A stretch of 64,000 bases of DNA from positions 44,659,666-44,723,665 of the forward strand of contig JAVGWX010000002.1 in the NCBI GenBank assembly GCA_036924085.1. Direction: 5' to 3'. Shown piece after piece: positions 53,073 through 63,320 of this stretch. The notes under the pieces were generated by a model. It saw only the letters and a program-made list of their open reading frames with translations. It ran no database searches and was not told the DNA's origin. The number at the start of each line of letters is the position of its first letter. Position 1 is the first letter of the stretch. A program made the translations under genes and the position numbers. Source of the DNA: Ariolimax columbianus (Eukaryota; Mollusca; Gastropoda; Stylommatophora; Arionidae).

Positions 53073-53939
53073 CAGCAAGGCTTCTCAAACAAGGGGTCGC
53101 GGAAATATTTTGAAAAAAATGTTCATAAATAATTAGGTAGCTAATTTTATCCAATATTATCGTCAACAGTGGCAGCATTGCTTGTTGTGATTTTTGGTCA
53201 TTATGCAGTCTGTCAAATGTATGTCAGAAACTCTACGAACTTAATATGTCTCACCAAGGAGAGAGGACACGATTATTTCTACACATAAAGATACAATTCA
53301 AGCTTTCGTGAACAAAATAAACATCTGAAAGCATAACATGGAAAATGACTCATTTACAATGTTTACATGTACAGAGAATTGTATTATTGATAATATGTTT
53401 AGTTTTGATTTGATTAAATGAATCATGATTGGTTACTTGGTTTGCTTGGAAGTCATTTTTCATGAATATTTTCTACCGGAATTATACAATAAATTAGATC
53501 GGATTCAAACCCCTTTTATCGTGGAAATTGAAAATGCGAAACACCTCTCGATGAAAGCTCGGGAAGAATTTGCATAACCTTCAAGTTATTCAAATCTAAA
53601 ACTTGAATTTGGCTTCGTGTTAAAGCAGAATTTCAAATAAATAATGTCGGAATTAGCGATGGCAGCTTTTCTGCCTTGTGTTACCACATATTTGTGTGAA
53701 TCGGCATTTTCAACATTGACGGCACTTTAAAAAAAAAACTACTCAAGTCTTAAGGACATCGATATTGATATGAGACCAGCAGTGACGAATGTTAAGACAC
53801 GGTTCGAGTAGGTCGGCCAGTAATCCAGTATATACAGAGCTAGTACCAACTGCATTTATGACACTGAGTGAAGGGTCGTGAAAAATATGTGTCTAATCTA
53901 AAGTGGTCGCAGCTGATACAAGTTTGACAAGCCTTGTTG
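53073..53939 (+). mobile_element. hAT DNA transposon, internally deleted
   Basis: Terminal inverted repeats of 18 bp: left CAGCAAGGCTTCTCAAAC; right reverse complement CAACAAGGCTTGTCAAAC, 16 of 18 matching. Next to the left end is AAGGGGTCGCGG, also usual for this group. The only coding remnant is the C-terminal dimerisation region at 53,640-53,815. An 8-bp target duplication is not evident. Confidence 0.82.
53640..53815 (+). pseudogene. hAT C-terminal dimerisation domain remnant
   Basis: The plus strand reads ELAMAAFLPCVTTYLCESAF, STLTAL, a stop, then KNYSSLKDIDIDMRPAVTNV and KTRF. The L-P-x-x-T-T-Y-L-C-E-x-x-F-S-x-L-T pattern with the following S-x-L...D-L-R-x-A is the hAT family dimerisation motif (as in ZBED5/SCAND3-related proteins). 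The rest of the transposase is deleted. Confidence 0.85.
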
Positions 53940-54044
53940 TACAGAACTTTCCTCTGTATGACAAGTATCTACACTGCACCAAAGTTTCAACACCAACACA
54001 ATTGCATGGAACTAATCAGGTACTCCAAACAGCGGTCGAGTTCA

Positions 54045-54175
54045 TCACGGTGTAAACATCACAGGAACTAGTCTGACGGTGTAAACATCAAGAGAACTAG
54101 TCTGACGGTGTGAACATCAATATAACTAGTCTGACGGTGTAAACATCACGCTAGTCTGACGGCGTAAATATCAAA
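54045..54175. repeat. About 29-bp tandem repeat, 4 copies
   Basis: GAACTAGTCTGACGGTGTAA and ACATCAAGA repeat with deletions. Confidence 0.85.
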
Positions 54176-54329
54176 GTTACCATCACAAGAAGAAGTATCA
54201 CATGCCCAATTAATATTGATACTTTTGGAACTACTAGTCCATCCCACGTGCTTGATACTTTAGGTACTCTCACCAGAGTGGGGGAGGGAGAATGAAAGGG
54301 AGATATGCAGGACGGAGAGAATCAATAAA

Positions 54330-54445
54330 TGAATCACAACCTTTCAACTCACTGTGAGGCACAGGTCTTCAACAACCACATAGCAAGTCGTCCTGTCCTG
54401 GTTCATCCGTTCCATCTCCCTCCATGTCTTCCTCATCGCTTTGAT
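54330..54445 (-). pseudogene. LINE ORF2 C-terminal tail (copy 2)
   Basis: The minus strand reads TWREMERMNQDRTTCYVVVE, DLCLTVS and a stop. Homologous to 600-745. Confidence 0.55.
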
Positions 54446-54604
54446 GTTTGTCTCAAGCCACACTTTTTATGTTTGTTGTTTGTGTTGGTCTGCATCAAAG
54501 ACGAGAGGGGTCGCTTGCGTTTGAAAGGTACTGGATTAGTTTCCGGTTGTCGATACGCTCCATTCCAGTCTGTTAATTGGTTCAGATTACTGGTAGTACA
54601 GGAA
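54446..54604. other. Spacer between LINE fragments
   Basis: No feature recognised. Confidence 0.4.
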
Positions 54605-55135
54605 ATGTGAGAAATGCAGCTCTCGGCAGAACACCCAAGGTTGTTCATTCATTGGATTTCCACATCACTGTAATATTGAAGGCAATGAAGCTGCAGACAA
54701 ACTAGCAGAGTGGCGAGGAACATCCAAACAGACCTGAGTATCACATATAATGAGGCCAAGACCATTATTAAAGCCAACTTCTGGGGAAAATGGGCTGATC
54801 AACACCCCGACATCCAAAAAGAAGACAGCTACTTTAACTTAATTAGAGAAGCGCAAGTCATCATCTTCAGACTGAGAACTGGGCATAACAGACTCAAGGG
54901 TCATCTTTACAACAAAATGAGGATTGGGACAGATGGCAAGTGTCCCTGTGGGTAGCACACCATGACCCTGGAACACATCTTACAAAGCTGCATGCTCACA
55001 CAGGAAAAGAGTAACAATACTGGTCTCGCGAGACAGATTCGAGGCAAAAGCTGTATGGCGATAAAACAGCCTTACAAACAACGGTCTCCATTGTAAGAGA
55101 AACTTGATCTGAGGATGAACGAAGGAGAGGAAGAA
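54605..55135 (+). pseudogene. RNase H-bearing LINE ORF2, C-terminal fragment
   Basis: First frame: GFPHHCNIEGNEAADKLAEW (end of RNase H). Second frame: SITYNEAKTIIKANFWGKWA, DSYFNLIREAQVIIFRLRTG, HNRLKGHLYNKMRIG and CPCG, a stop, then TLEHILQSCMLTQ. CPCG...H-x-L-x-x-C is the zinc-knuckle that closes these proteins. This copy shows the order RNase H, linker, LRTGH, zinc knuckle in one place. Only a few breaks, but RT is absent. Confidence 0.85.
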
Positions 55136-55147
55136 TATCACCTCGCT

Positions 55148-55206
55148 AAAATGAAATCTCTAACACTTCATCCCCTACAGCAGTGTCTTCTATGGGACTA
55201 CCTCTA
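55148..55206 (+). repeat. SINE family A, 3' end scrap
   Basis: TGAAATCTCTAACACTTCAT and CCCTACAGCAGTGTC match the family A 3' end. Confidence 0.55.
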
Positions 55207-55845
55207 CTTGCTGTTAAAAACAAGAGATTTGTCGGGGTGAAACTGCAGGTAGCTGTGTGTTTTTTTTATACTAGCTATGCGTTTTACCTTTGCCATAGTA
55301 ATTCTGTGAGCCGCGGGCCGTCATGGCAGGGGTAAGTAGCGCAGGCTCAGCTTGCACGTGCGAACACGAGAAGGCAAACCGGGCAGGTAGATCACTAGTT
55401 GGATGCTCGGAGGCTGGGACGGAGGAGGACTGGTACCGAGAAAGACCAGATTTGAAGAACTCACGAAAATAACTTCTTCCCTTACGTCGACCCGCTTTTG
55501 ACGTATCAGCCGGCCGTATTCGCCTAGTGCGAATTATGACCTTAACAGCTGTTCTTTCAGGAGTACATCTTCGGGTTTATGTTCTGAACATCCTTACAGG
55601 CCTGACCATTGTGGTAGTTTACCGGTCGTTTGTAGTTACTATGTGAAATCACTCGATCAGTAGACACACTATGTAGTATGTGAATCTGACGGTTTCCAGA
55701 ATGTGTTTTGTTAGGCAGTGAAGCAGTGTGATTGACGTGTACCAAGATTACGCGTTGGACAGTTTAGTATATTCGGAGATATAGTGAGAGCAACAAGAGA
55801 TTGTGTATGAAACCCGGATTATACATTGAGTTACAGTGTGATCCT
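55207..55845. other. Unassigned, no gene seen
   Basis: Single-copy with no recognised domain. Confidence 0.4.
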
Positions 55846-56212
55846 GCGTCCATCTACGTGTGTACCCTGCGTCCATCTACGTGTGGACCCTGCGTCCATC
55901 TACGTGTGTACCCCTGCGTCCATCTAAGTGTGGACCCTACGTCCATCTAAGTGTGGACCCTGCGTCCATATACAAATGGACCCTGCATCCATCTACGCGT
56001 GAACCCTGCGTCCATCTACATGTGGACCCAGCGTCCATCTACATGTGGACCCTGTGTCCATCTACATGTGGACCCTGTGTCCATCTACATGTGGACCCTG
56101 TGTCCATCTGCATGTCACTTAACGTCCTTCTACGTGTGGACTCTGTGTCCATCTGCATGTCACCTAATGTCCATCTACGTGTGGGACCCTGCGTCCATCT
56201 ACGTGTCGCTTA
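55846..56212. repeat. 23-bp minisatellite, about 16 copies
   Basis: The unit GCGTCCATCTACGTGTGGAC plus CCT repeats, with TGTGTCCATCTACATG variants in the second half. Confidence 0.94.
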
Positions 56213-57589
56213 CCTTCCTCGCTTCTTTTTCTTCCCTAACTGTTCCAAGTACTTATTTACATCTGGGGTGCGTTATTAACGTCGACAAACCCGGTCACTT
56301 TGCCACGAGAAACGAGTTCTCTAACACTCATGCGTTTTAATTGGGATCAGTTTTCTCAATTCAAATGTAGCCTCAGACTAGTGTACTAATTTCATGACAC
56401 CATGAATCTGGGAACGAATCTTCTCCATCAGTGATCACACATTGTATCACAGTATATGCCTTATTCTGGCTCACTACCTCTTTAAAAGCCGCTATTTTGA
56501 TCATATTTTTGGTCCAACTGCCTTGTCTAGTGGGTTACAGTGAAATGACATCCTTTTAGCAGGTGCTGTCAGGCGTGTTTAGGTTGTACCATTTGCAATA
56601 TTAAACTAGAGGAGAAACTAGAAAACATGCACCGTACTTTCTGTTGGGACATTGGTCAAGATACAGATTCACCGAACATACGGGCAAGATAAATGTACAC
56701 CGAATATTTGGGGAAGATAAATGTGCAGCGAATATCTGGGGAAGATAAATGTGCAGCGAATATCTATTCATGTCGTCAAGTGTGCATTGAACGAACCCGA
56801 GTTTGAGAATCGCCGCTTTAGATAGGTACGCATTATTTGATATCATTCTTGCGTTTCTTGATCTTTGCGGCACTTAACAATAAATATATACAATGATTTG
56901 ATGACTAATATAAAGAACACACGTGGTAATAAAGCCATATTTGAAGTCTTCCTCCCAACTATTTGCCAAGGGACAAAAAAGTATTCTGATTTATTTATAA
57001 ATAGCTACATACGTAAATATGTCCTGGAAAATTCCGTTTATAATAGTTTATCTAATTGCATCCCTCTCATAACGAAGTGCTTTTCAGCGCTGCACAAGAG
57101 TTTAGAACGTGTTGCCAACTATTTTATGATAACTCGTGTTGTGATAAAACAAAACAAAAAACAAATTCTGTGGTTGAAAGAAGTGTACATTCGCCAAAAA
57201 GAAGGTTCAACCCCTCATAAACATTTGCTATAGCTTTAATTATATTGTGCTGTGTCTCCCGGTCAATCAAGTAAGTTATTAGAATCTTGCACGATATCGT
57301 CGACAACTATTTAGACGGATCACGGCCCTTTTACGAAAGTAATAAACGCTATTCCTGGAGATAGATGCCAGTATTTTCGAATGGATAATATTGTGTAGCT
57401 ATTTACAAGTACTTCGTTGCTGGTTCTAGCAGCTATCGACTAAGGACCTACTTAATATTTGTTTGTAATGTTCTGCCACGTTCCAATAAAGTATTATAAA
57501 CCATTCTACCGAACACGACTAGATTGCTAGATACACTGTTTGGTACTGAAACGAATGCACAATAAATACAAATAAAGTCCCGTTACAGA
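56213..57589. other. Unassigned; one small 28-bp repeat
   Basis: AATATCTGGGGAAGATAAAT plus GTGCAGCG repeats about three times at 56,675-56,763. A plus-strand frame of 122 codons at 56,865-57,233 is AT-rich and not recognised. No supported gene. Confidence 0.4.
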
Positions 57590-57830
57590 AACTACCGTCT
57601 GGGATGAAGTACTAGAGACTTCGTTATACTAAGCCACAGCTTGTGTGAGGTGAGATGACCAGTTCTCTTCCTCGATGCTTTTCTTTCCCTAACCGTAGGT
57701 CGGGTACCCATTTACAGATGAACCCCTATACATTTGGGTCGACTGAAGCGTGCCGGTAGCTGGAGTTGAACTGCCTGCCTTTGCATTCAATAGCGAATGT
57801 TCTACCATTGCACTAATCAGACACCTCTGA
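57590..57830 (-). repeat. tRNA-derived SINE, family A, copy 4 (full length)
   Basis: On the minus strand: head GTCTGATTAGTGCAATGGTA with an A box and CAGGCAGTTCAACTCCAG with a B box (degenerate). Body: ACCGGCACGCTTCAGTCGAC, GGGTACCCGACCTACGGTTA, GAGGAAGAGAACTGGTCATC, CACACAAGCTGTGGCTTAGT and CGAAGTCTCTAGTACTTCAT. It is the longest copy in the window and the reference for family A. Confidence 0.88.
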
Positions 57831-58170
57831 ACGAATACACAGCAAATAAACCATTACACTAATCAGACGCCTCTGAACGAATACAGAGCAAATATACCAT
57901 TACACTAATCAGACGCCTCTGAACGAATACAGAGCAAATATACCATTACACTAATCAGACGCCTCTGAACGAATACACAGCAAATAAACCATTACACTAA
58001 TCAGACGCCTCTGAACGAATACAGAGCAAATATACCATTACACTAATCAGACGCCTCTGAACGAATACAGAGCAAATATACCATTACACTAATCAGACGC
58101 CTCTGAACGAATACAGAGCAAATATACCATTACACTAATCAGACGCCTCTGAACGAATACAGAGCGAATA
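57806..58170. repeat. 46-bp minisatellite made from SINE A 5' end plus flank, about 8 copies
   Basis: The unit CCATTACACTAATCAGACGC, CTCTG, then AACGAATACAGAGCAAATAT and A. Its first 25 bp are the 5' end of the adjacent SINE A, and the other 21 bp are the flanking sequence. Units are almost identical, with a few CACAGCAAATAAA variants. Confidence 0.95.
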
Positions 58171-58202
58171 TCCGGTACACTCAGCTCTAGTACTTACTTC
58201 CC

Positions 58203-58530
58203 CTATCCTGGTCACCGTGTCAGCCATCATGCTTCCGATGTTCAGTCACGTGGATTGCTTTGTTGTCCCCCTCAACATGTCATCCATATTGCATATTTCC
58301 AGAAGGTTTGAGCAGATCACCAGGTGGACCAGGCTTTGTGTTGCTCCACAGTCGCAAATCTCATCACCATATATCCCCATCTCTGAAACTTCTTCCTGCA
58401 AGTAATACACGTGTTCGGAGTCTAATCAGTGACTTCCATCATGCATAAGGCGAATGGTGTCTAGGCGCAAGATCCTTCCGCAGGTCGATCCAGGGAATCT
58501 GCGTCAGCTTATTCCATTTTTCGATGCTGC
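58203..58530 (-). pseudogene. LINE ORF2 C-terminal zinc-knuckle fragment
   Basis: The minus strand gives EEVSEMGIYGDEICDCGATQ and SLVHLVICSNLLEICNMDDM. CDCG...H-L-x-x-C with the MDDM-type tail matches the end of CR1/Jockey-type ORF2 proteins (C-x-C-G...T-M-x-H-L-L-x-C-P). Upstream, WNKLTQIPWIDLRKDLAPR is in a different frame. Broken. Confidence 0.65.
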
Positions 58531-58962
58531 GTTATTCCGTACTAGATTATGCTGGCTGTAAGAAACACCGACAAGTCCACTGTACCTGGTGTCCAAACAC
58601 AGGGTGACCATGGTCGTTTACCAGTTTCTCACTTACAGTTTCTGAGACGACTGTTGCCAGCCCTAGTATAACAAACAAAACGGTCGAACGACTGTACTCC
58701 CTTAGCTGGGGTAGTCGAGGGGTTCTTAGGCAGAGGACTGCAGGCCGCTTTACCACTGTTGCCGCCCTCTTACCCTATAGCCAGATCTACCAGCGTTGTA
58801 AGCCACCAGCGGATGTCAATGAGGGTGCATTCTTATAATATGACCGAACCAACGTATTTTGTACCTTGAAATGTGCTCTGTGCACAAGACGTAGTGCCGA
58901 CCATACTTCGAATGTCGTCGTTTCGAATTCTGTCGCTCCTGGTAACACCGATGACCTTTCTC

Positions 58963-58975
58963 AAACAGTTCATTT
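58963..58975. repeat. 13-bp target-site duplication, left copy
   Basis: AAACAGTTCATTT, repeated exactly at 59,221-59,233. Confidence 0.9.
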
Positions 58976-59220
58976 GGGGACGGCGTGGGTTAGTGGTTAA
59001 GTGAAACGGTTCACAACAGACGGTGCTGGGTTCGATCCCCATCACAGCACCGGTCGTTACCCCAGGGAAGCAAACCCTTAGAAAATGCAGGAGGAAGCAG
59101 ACCCTTACAAACATTGCATGCTGAAGACGGATGTACTGGTCCGACAGGCGCAAAATAAAAATCACATTACAACGCACACCGCCTTGGGGAATAGAGAAAT
59201 AAGGCGAACGAAGGGAAAAA
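58976..59220 (+). repeat. tRNA-derived SINE, family C, full-length insertion
   Basis: A 245-bp element. Head: GTGGGTTAGTGGTTAAGTGA with an A box and GGTGCTGGGTTCGATCCCCA with a perfect B box core. Body: GAGGAAGCAGACCCTTACAA and CGACAGGCGCAAAATAAAAA. It ends in AAGGGAAAAA. Flanked by exact 13-bp duplications, it lies inside a LINE fragment in opposite orientation. Confidence 0.92.
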
Positions 59221-59233
59221 AAACAGTTCATTT
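59221..59233. repeat. 13-bp target-site duplication, right copy
   Basis: Identical to 58,963-58,975. Confidence 0.9.
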
Positions 59234-59290
59234 TACACGTCGATATTCTGCTCTCACGCGCCTTGGACAGGGGCCATGTTTGACACCGGT

Positions 59291-60525
59291 AGCGCAGTCG
59301 GCATAAATATACTGTTTAAATCAGTTGTTGCTAAATTAATACTTGTGTGCATAGACAGCGTAGACCACTGATAAGTCCCAGCAGAAGCTTTCTGACATCT
59401 AGTCTCGATTTAACTGTCAATCCTGCTGTCTGCCGAAAAAATACTGCCCAAATACTAGAACTTATGTGCCCGTTTAAGAGCAATATCATTGACACTCATG
59501 TTGAGTGGCCCAGGTGTTCTACTAACCCCTCATAGTTTCTGTTTTCTTCTCGTTAATTCGTATATTCTATTTAGCACAGGTCGTCGCAAGCGCGATCATG
59601 TGATTTTGCAGTTTATTTTCATCGTGGTACAACAGACACAGATCATCTGTAAAGAGCAATTCGGACAAATATATTCACTGAATATCAGAGAAAATAATAT
59701 ACAAGTAAAATGCACTCTAGAACAGCCCCGAGTTTCCATGTGACTAAAGCGCTTCGTTACAATAAATAGAAGAGTTGAGTGATTCCACCAATTGTACACC
59801 CCAAAAAGCTGCCAACTCTGGTATAACGTGTCTTCACGTCCAATTTGCAGCTATGGTATATTGACTTAGTATGAAATAGACATTGGTATAGGCTGTTCCT
59901 ACCTAACGTTTCTCTCATCAAGCATAGGTTATTCAGATGCTGAACTTGTCGCATGCCCAAAACATATGCACAGTAACTACCTTAACGCAGCAACCTGCTG
60001 TTTATAAACGGGAAATTTTATCTATGTGCGTTAGTGGACGAACGGTTTGAAGGATAGTTTTTGTTGTTGCTGAAAAAATGGACACCGGTTCAAACACCCC
60101 CCCCCCCCCCCCCCCCCCCAAATACTAATTTTTTTTTGTCAATGGGGAGGGGGTACAAAATACAAATCTAGAATGTACACTCAGCCTACTGCAGGGACGA
60201 GCAGACTTTATTTCAAGTCTGCAAATGCCGACTGTTGACTCCAGCATTAGGAATACACGAGTGCGATAGACATCCATCATCTAAGTGATGGGCCAGCGGT
60301 GACCAGTGTATTTACTAGGCAATCCACAGACACAAAAGACAAAAGATGCACATGCCTTTTACATTGATCGACTTTATTCTAGCTGTACTGGCTAGGACCA
60401 TAATGGGAATACAGAATGGAGTCATTTCCATCGTATTGGCTAGAAAACTGCAGAAACGTACTCGCAGTAAAGTATTGTATCCTCTAGAAAATGCGCATGT
60501 TCAAAGTACATACTGTTACATAAAC
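59291..60525. other. Unassigned; long poly-C run
   Basis: About 23 consecutive C at 60,097-60,119, followed by an A/T-run. No gene recognised in open frames of 62-84 codons. Confidence 0.4.
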
Positions 60526-60527
60526 AC

Positions 60528-60850
60528 TGAACAGACTTACTCGCAGTAAGATATTGTATCAGACTGTCAACAGACTTACTCACAGTAAAGTATTGTATCA
60601 GACTGTCAACATATTTACTCACAATGAAGTATTGTAGCAGACTTACTTGCAGTAAAGTATTGTATCAGACTGTCCGCAGACTTACAGTAAAGTATTGCAT
60701 CAGACTGTCAACAGACTTGCTCACAGTAAAGTATTGTATCAGACTTCAGCAGACTTACTCACAGTAAAGTATTGTATCAGACTGTCAGCAGACTTACTCA
60801 CAGCAAAGTATTGTATCAGACTGTCAACACACTTGTTTACAGTAAAGTCA
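60528..60850. repeat. 39-bp minisatellite, about 8 copies
   Basis: The unit CAGACTTACTCACAGTAAAG plus TATTGTATCAGACTGTCAA repeats with small deletions. Confidence 0.93.
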
Positions 60851-61785
60851 ATCCAAAGCTTATACACAACCTTAGAACTAAAACCCTAGAACATGAAATC
60901 AGCAAGAGTTGATCCAACAGAAAGTTGTGAGCACTATTCTTTCAGTTAATCGATAAACGTAGCATTTGTACACACGTAATAAAGTTGTACGTTATACCGT
61001 TAAGTGTCGTTGAGATAGAAAAATGTCGTTTGCAGGTCATAACTTGCATCTCCCGGACAAGGACCTAATGTCACGTCATTGGATAATACCTCGGGCCATA
61101 TCTATCTATAGTTAGTAAATTAAGTAATAAATTTAAAGCAAACATTTGTAATCGAAAAGTATTACGAAAGTAATCGAAATAATGTATGGAAATCAATCAC
61201 GCTGTTCCACATTACTGGGGCGTAAGATACATTTTGTTTTGGAATTCATTATCCGTTCTCTTGCAAGTGGAGTATAGGGCTGCTACTACAGCGGGCACCC
61301 ATTATACGAAGCCTGTATCTGAGCTTCATTATAACAGTTTTTAAATGACGGGATTGTAAGCCCTATGCACAACCCTCTATAGTCGCCCTTTACGACATGC
61401 TTTGAAGATTACAGAGTACCTATTGGTATTGCGGACTGGAACATTTCCATTAGCTGGTCGTAGTTTGCAATCGTTGGTTTACTTGAAATGAATTAGATGT
61501 CATCGTTAGGATTTCTCTTCGAATCTTTAATATAGCTCCGAGTAGCTGTATAGTGTGTTAATAGATAACTGATTTCAATTGATGCAGCTCGCCACAGAGA
61601 ACACAATGTCCTGCTAAATAATGATTTATTCAAGACTTGGTGGAGCGTGCCTTGTCACCCAGCCACATTATTCAGAAATCCAGAAACAGGAGGTCTGTAT
61701 GTGCCCCGTTAACTGATTGTTTCACCAGATAAATCTAAACGGATACTCACACTCGAGCTAGCACACGCCTGACACTGGAAATCTC
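60851..61785. other. Unassigned, no gene seen
   Basis: No domain recognised. A CCTTTACGACATGCTTTGAA motif is shared with about 45,575. Confidence 0.4.
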
Positions 61786-61945
61786 GTGTCCGTGCGCGCG
61801 CGAGAGCGCATCTTTGCGGCATTTGGTCCAACTGTCACACTGGCTCGAGCAACAAAGCCTTGGTGGCCGCACAAACCGCGGAGAAATGGCCCTCGAATAT
61901 CAGAGGGCCTCCCCTGTCTGTCCCGGACCTCCAAGTCTGGTGAGT
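61786..61945 (+). other. CpG-rich patch with splice-donor-like site
   Basis: GTGCGCGCGCGAGAGCGC and many CpGs contrast with the CpG-poor surroundings. CCAAGTCTGGTGAGTTTT at about 61,930 is a good match to a 5' splice site. An open frame covers the patch. No homology, acceptor or promoter was recognised. It could be the edge of a host first exon or simply another repeat. Confidence 0.2.
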
Positions 61946-61961
61946 TTTATCCTCAAACACG

Positions 61962-62200
61962 AATACCATGTCTGTCTTTTACCTAAGTGTCTCCTCCCTA
62001 AATGTATAGAGTGCCCGTGAATCTCCTTGAATACCATGTCTGTCTTTTACCTAAGTGTCTCCTCCCTAAATGTGAATCTACTTGAATACCATGTCTGTCT
62101 TTTACCTAAGTGTCTCCTCCCTAAATGTGAATCTACTTGAATACCATGTCTGTCTTTTACCTAAGTGTCTCCTCCCTAAATGTGAATCTGCTTGAATTAA
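61962..62200. repeat. 55-bp tandem repeat, about 4 copies
   Basis: The unit GAATACCATGTCTGTCTTTT, ACCTAAGTGTCTCCTCCCTA and AATGTGAATCTACTT repeats with one longer variant. Confidence 0.93.
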
Positions 62201-62419
62201 AGTGGCATTCGCCCTGTATTCAACCATCGTCAACATTACCTGTTCACTTATGACGTAAGCGTTATGTGGGGGAAGTGCAGGCTCCTCTGTGTGTCATCTG
62301 TGTGACCATTGTTATGTTCAATCGATGCCTTTGTTGTACTTTGACACCGCCAATCCATCGTATTTTCTTCATAACATGTATTATACAGTTACTGCGACGT
62401 TGTTTTGGTACTAATAAAT

Positions 62420-62525
62420 AGCGTCTTGGTCAGTTCTGGTTCTCTAACCCTGATGCAAGCAGCCAACCTTGGGTCACTGATTGCTGTCAGCTCATTCACT
62501 GTGCTGCATCTTCATCACCGACTCC
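62420..62525 (-). repeat. Family B SINE-like repeat, 5' fragment (copy 7)
   Basis: Plus-strand text CAGTTCTGGTTCTCTAACCC, TGATGCAAGCAGCCAACCTT and GGGTCACTGATTGCTGTCAG matches the 5' part of family B in reverse. Confidence 0.65.
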
Positions 62526-62589
62526 TTTTTAGGGAGGAGATAATAGGACCGCTGCATCTCCATGCATTTTGTAAAAGACAAATAAAAAG

Positions 62590-62905
62590 AGTTGGGGGGG
62601 GGGGGAGGGGGGGTGATGTCTCTCCTTAATCGACCTCACCATGTAACACACTGCTACGGAAACCACCAGAGCAGAAGCACGCAAAGTTCTTTGGTCTATT
62701 CTTCCTAATGGAGACCAATTTGGTGGTGGGTGCCCTATACTTGGGGTGAAGTACAAAAGGGACACGAAGATATATGTATATAACAAAACGCGCTCGCACA
62801 CACCTTCATACATATACACGCACATATATACGTATGGGATGTGTATATATGTAAGTAGGTGTGAATGTATGCGTGTGTGTATATATATAATGCATGTGAT
62901 TGTTG
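62590..62905. repeat. G-rich run and ACACATATATACG-type low complexity
   Basis: G-runs at about 62,596-62,614, and TATA/CACA/GTGT words at 62,770-62,890. Confidence 0.7.
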
Positions 62906-63204
62906 CCTCTTTCTGTACATTTTTATTTCTTATTCCTGTATTATGTGTGATAGATAATGTTTGTAGAGCGTTCCATCTAACCCAGACAAAAGAATACTCC
63001 ACACCCAACAGGGGCTGTGCCGCAAAACTGACAGACAGGTAGACGCAATTGATGTAACATTTATCGGGGTGAGCGCTCACACCTGTCAGGGTCTAACGTC
63101 CAGGGCCGGGCCGTGTTGTGCTCACTGAGTCAACTGACGAACACTGTGTGTACATTGGGGCACACGAGAGGATATACGGTTGTGTTATGTTGTCTCTTGA
63201 CTAA
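62906..63204. other. Unassigned spacer
   Basis: No feature recognised. Confidence 0.4.
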
Positions 63205-63320
63205 CGGCTAGAATGGGTACCTGACCTACAGTTAGGGAAAGAAAGGCAGAGAGGAATGGACAATTACGTTTCTAACACTTCATCCTCGACGGCAATTTCT
63301 GCTGTCGGACTTTTTAAGAA
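63205..63320 (+). repeat. SINE family A, 5'-truncated copy 5
   Basis: GGGTACCTGACCTACAGTTA, GGGAAAGAAAGGCAGAGAGG and TCTAACACTTCATCCTCGAC match the 3' half of family A. Confidence 0.75.

Larger units (their letters stand above)
58540..59290 (-). pseudogene. LINE ORF2 C-terminal fragment split by a SINE
   Basis: The minus strand reads CQTWPLSKARESRISTCKMN before the SINE and NCLRKVIGVTRSDRIRNDDI, RSMVGT after it. KIRWFGHIIRM follows in another frame. L-R-K-I-x-G-V-T-R-x-D-R-I-R-N-x-D-I-R is a hallmark of the post-RT region of several LINE clades. Removing 58,976-59,220 and one copy of the 13-bp duplication rejoins the reading, so the SINE arrived later. Confidence 0.78.

Noticed and set aside
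55860..56340. Open frames of 129-139 codons
   Set aside because: Shadows of the 23-bp minisatellite in two frames.
58976..59056. Functional tRNA gene
   Set aside because: A and B boxes are present but the sequence is the head of a SINE with target duplication, and a cloverleaf is not convincing.
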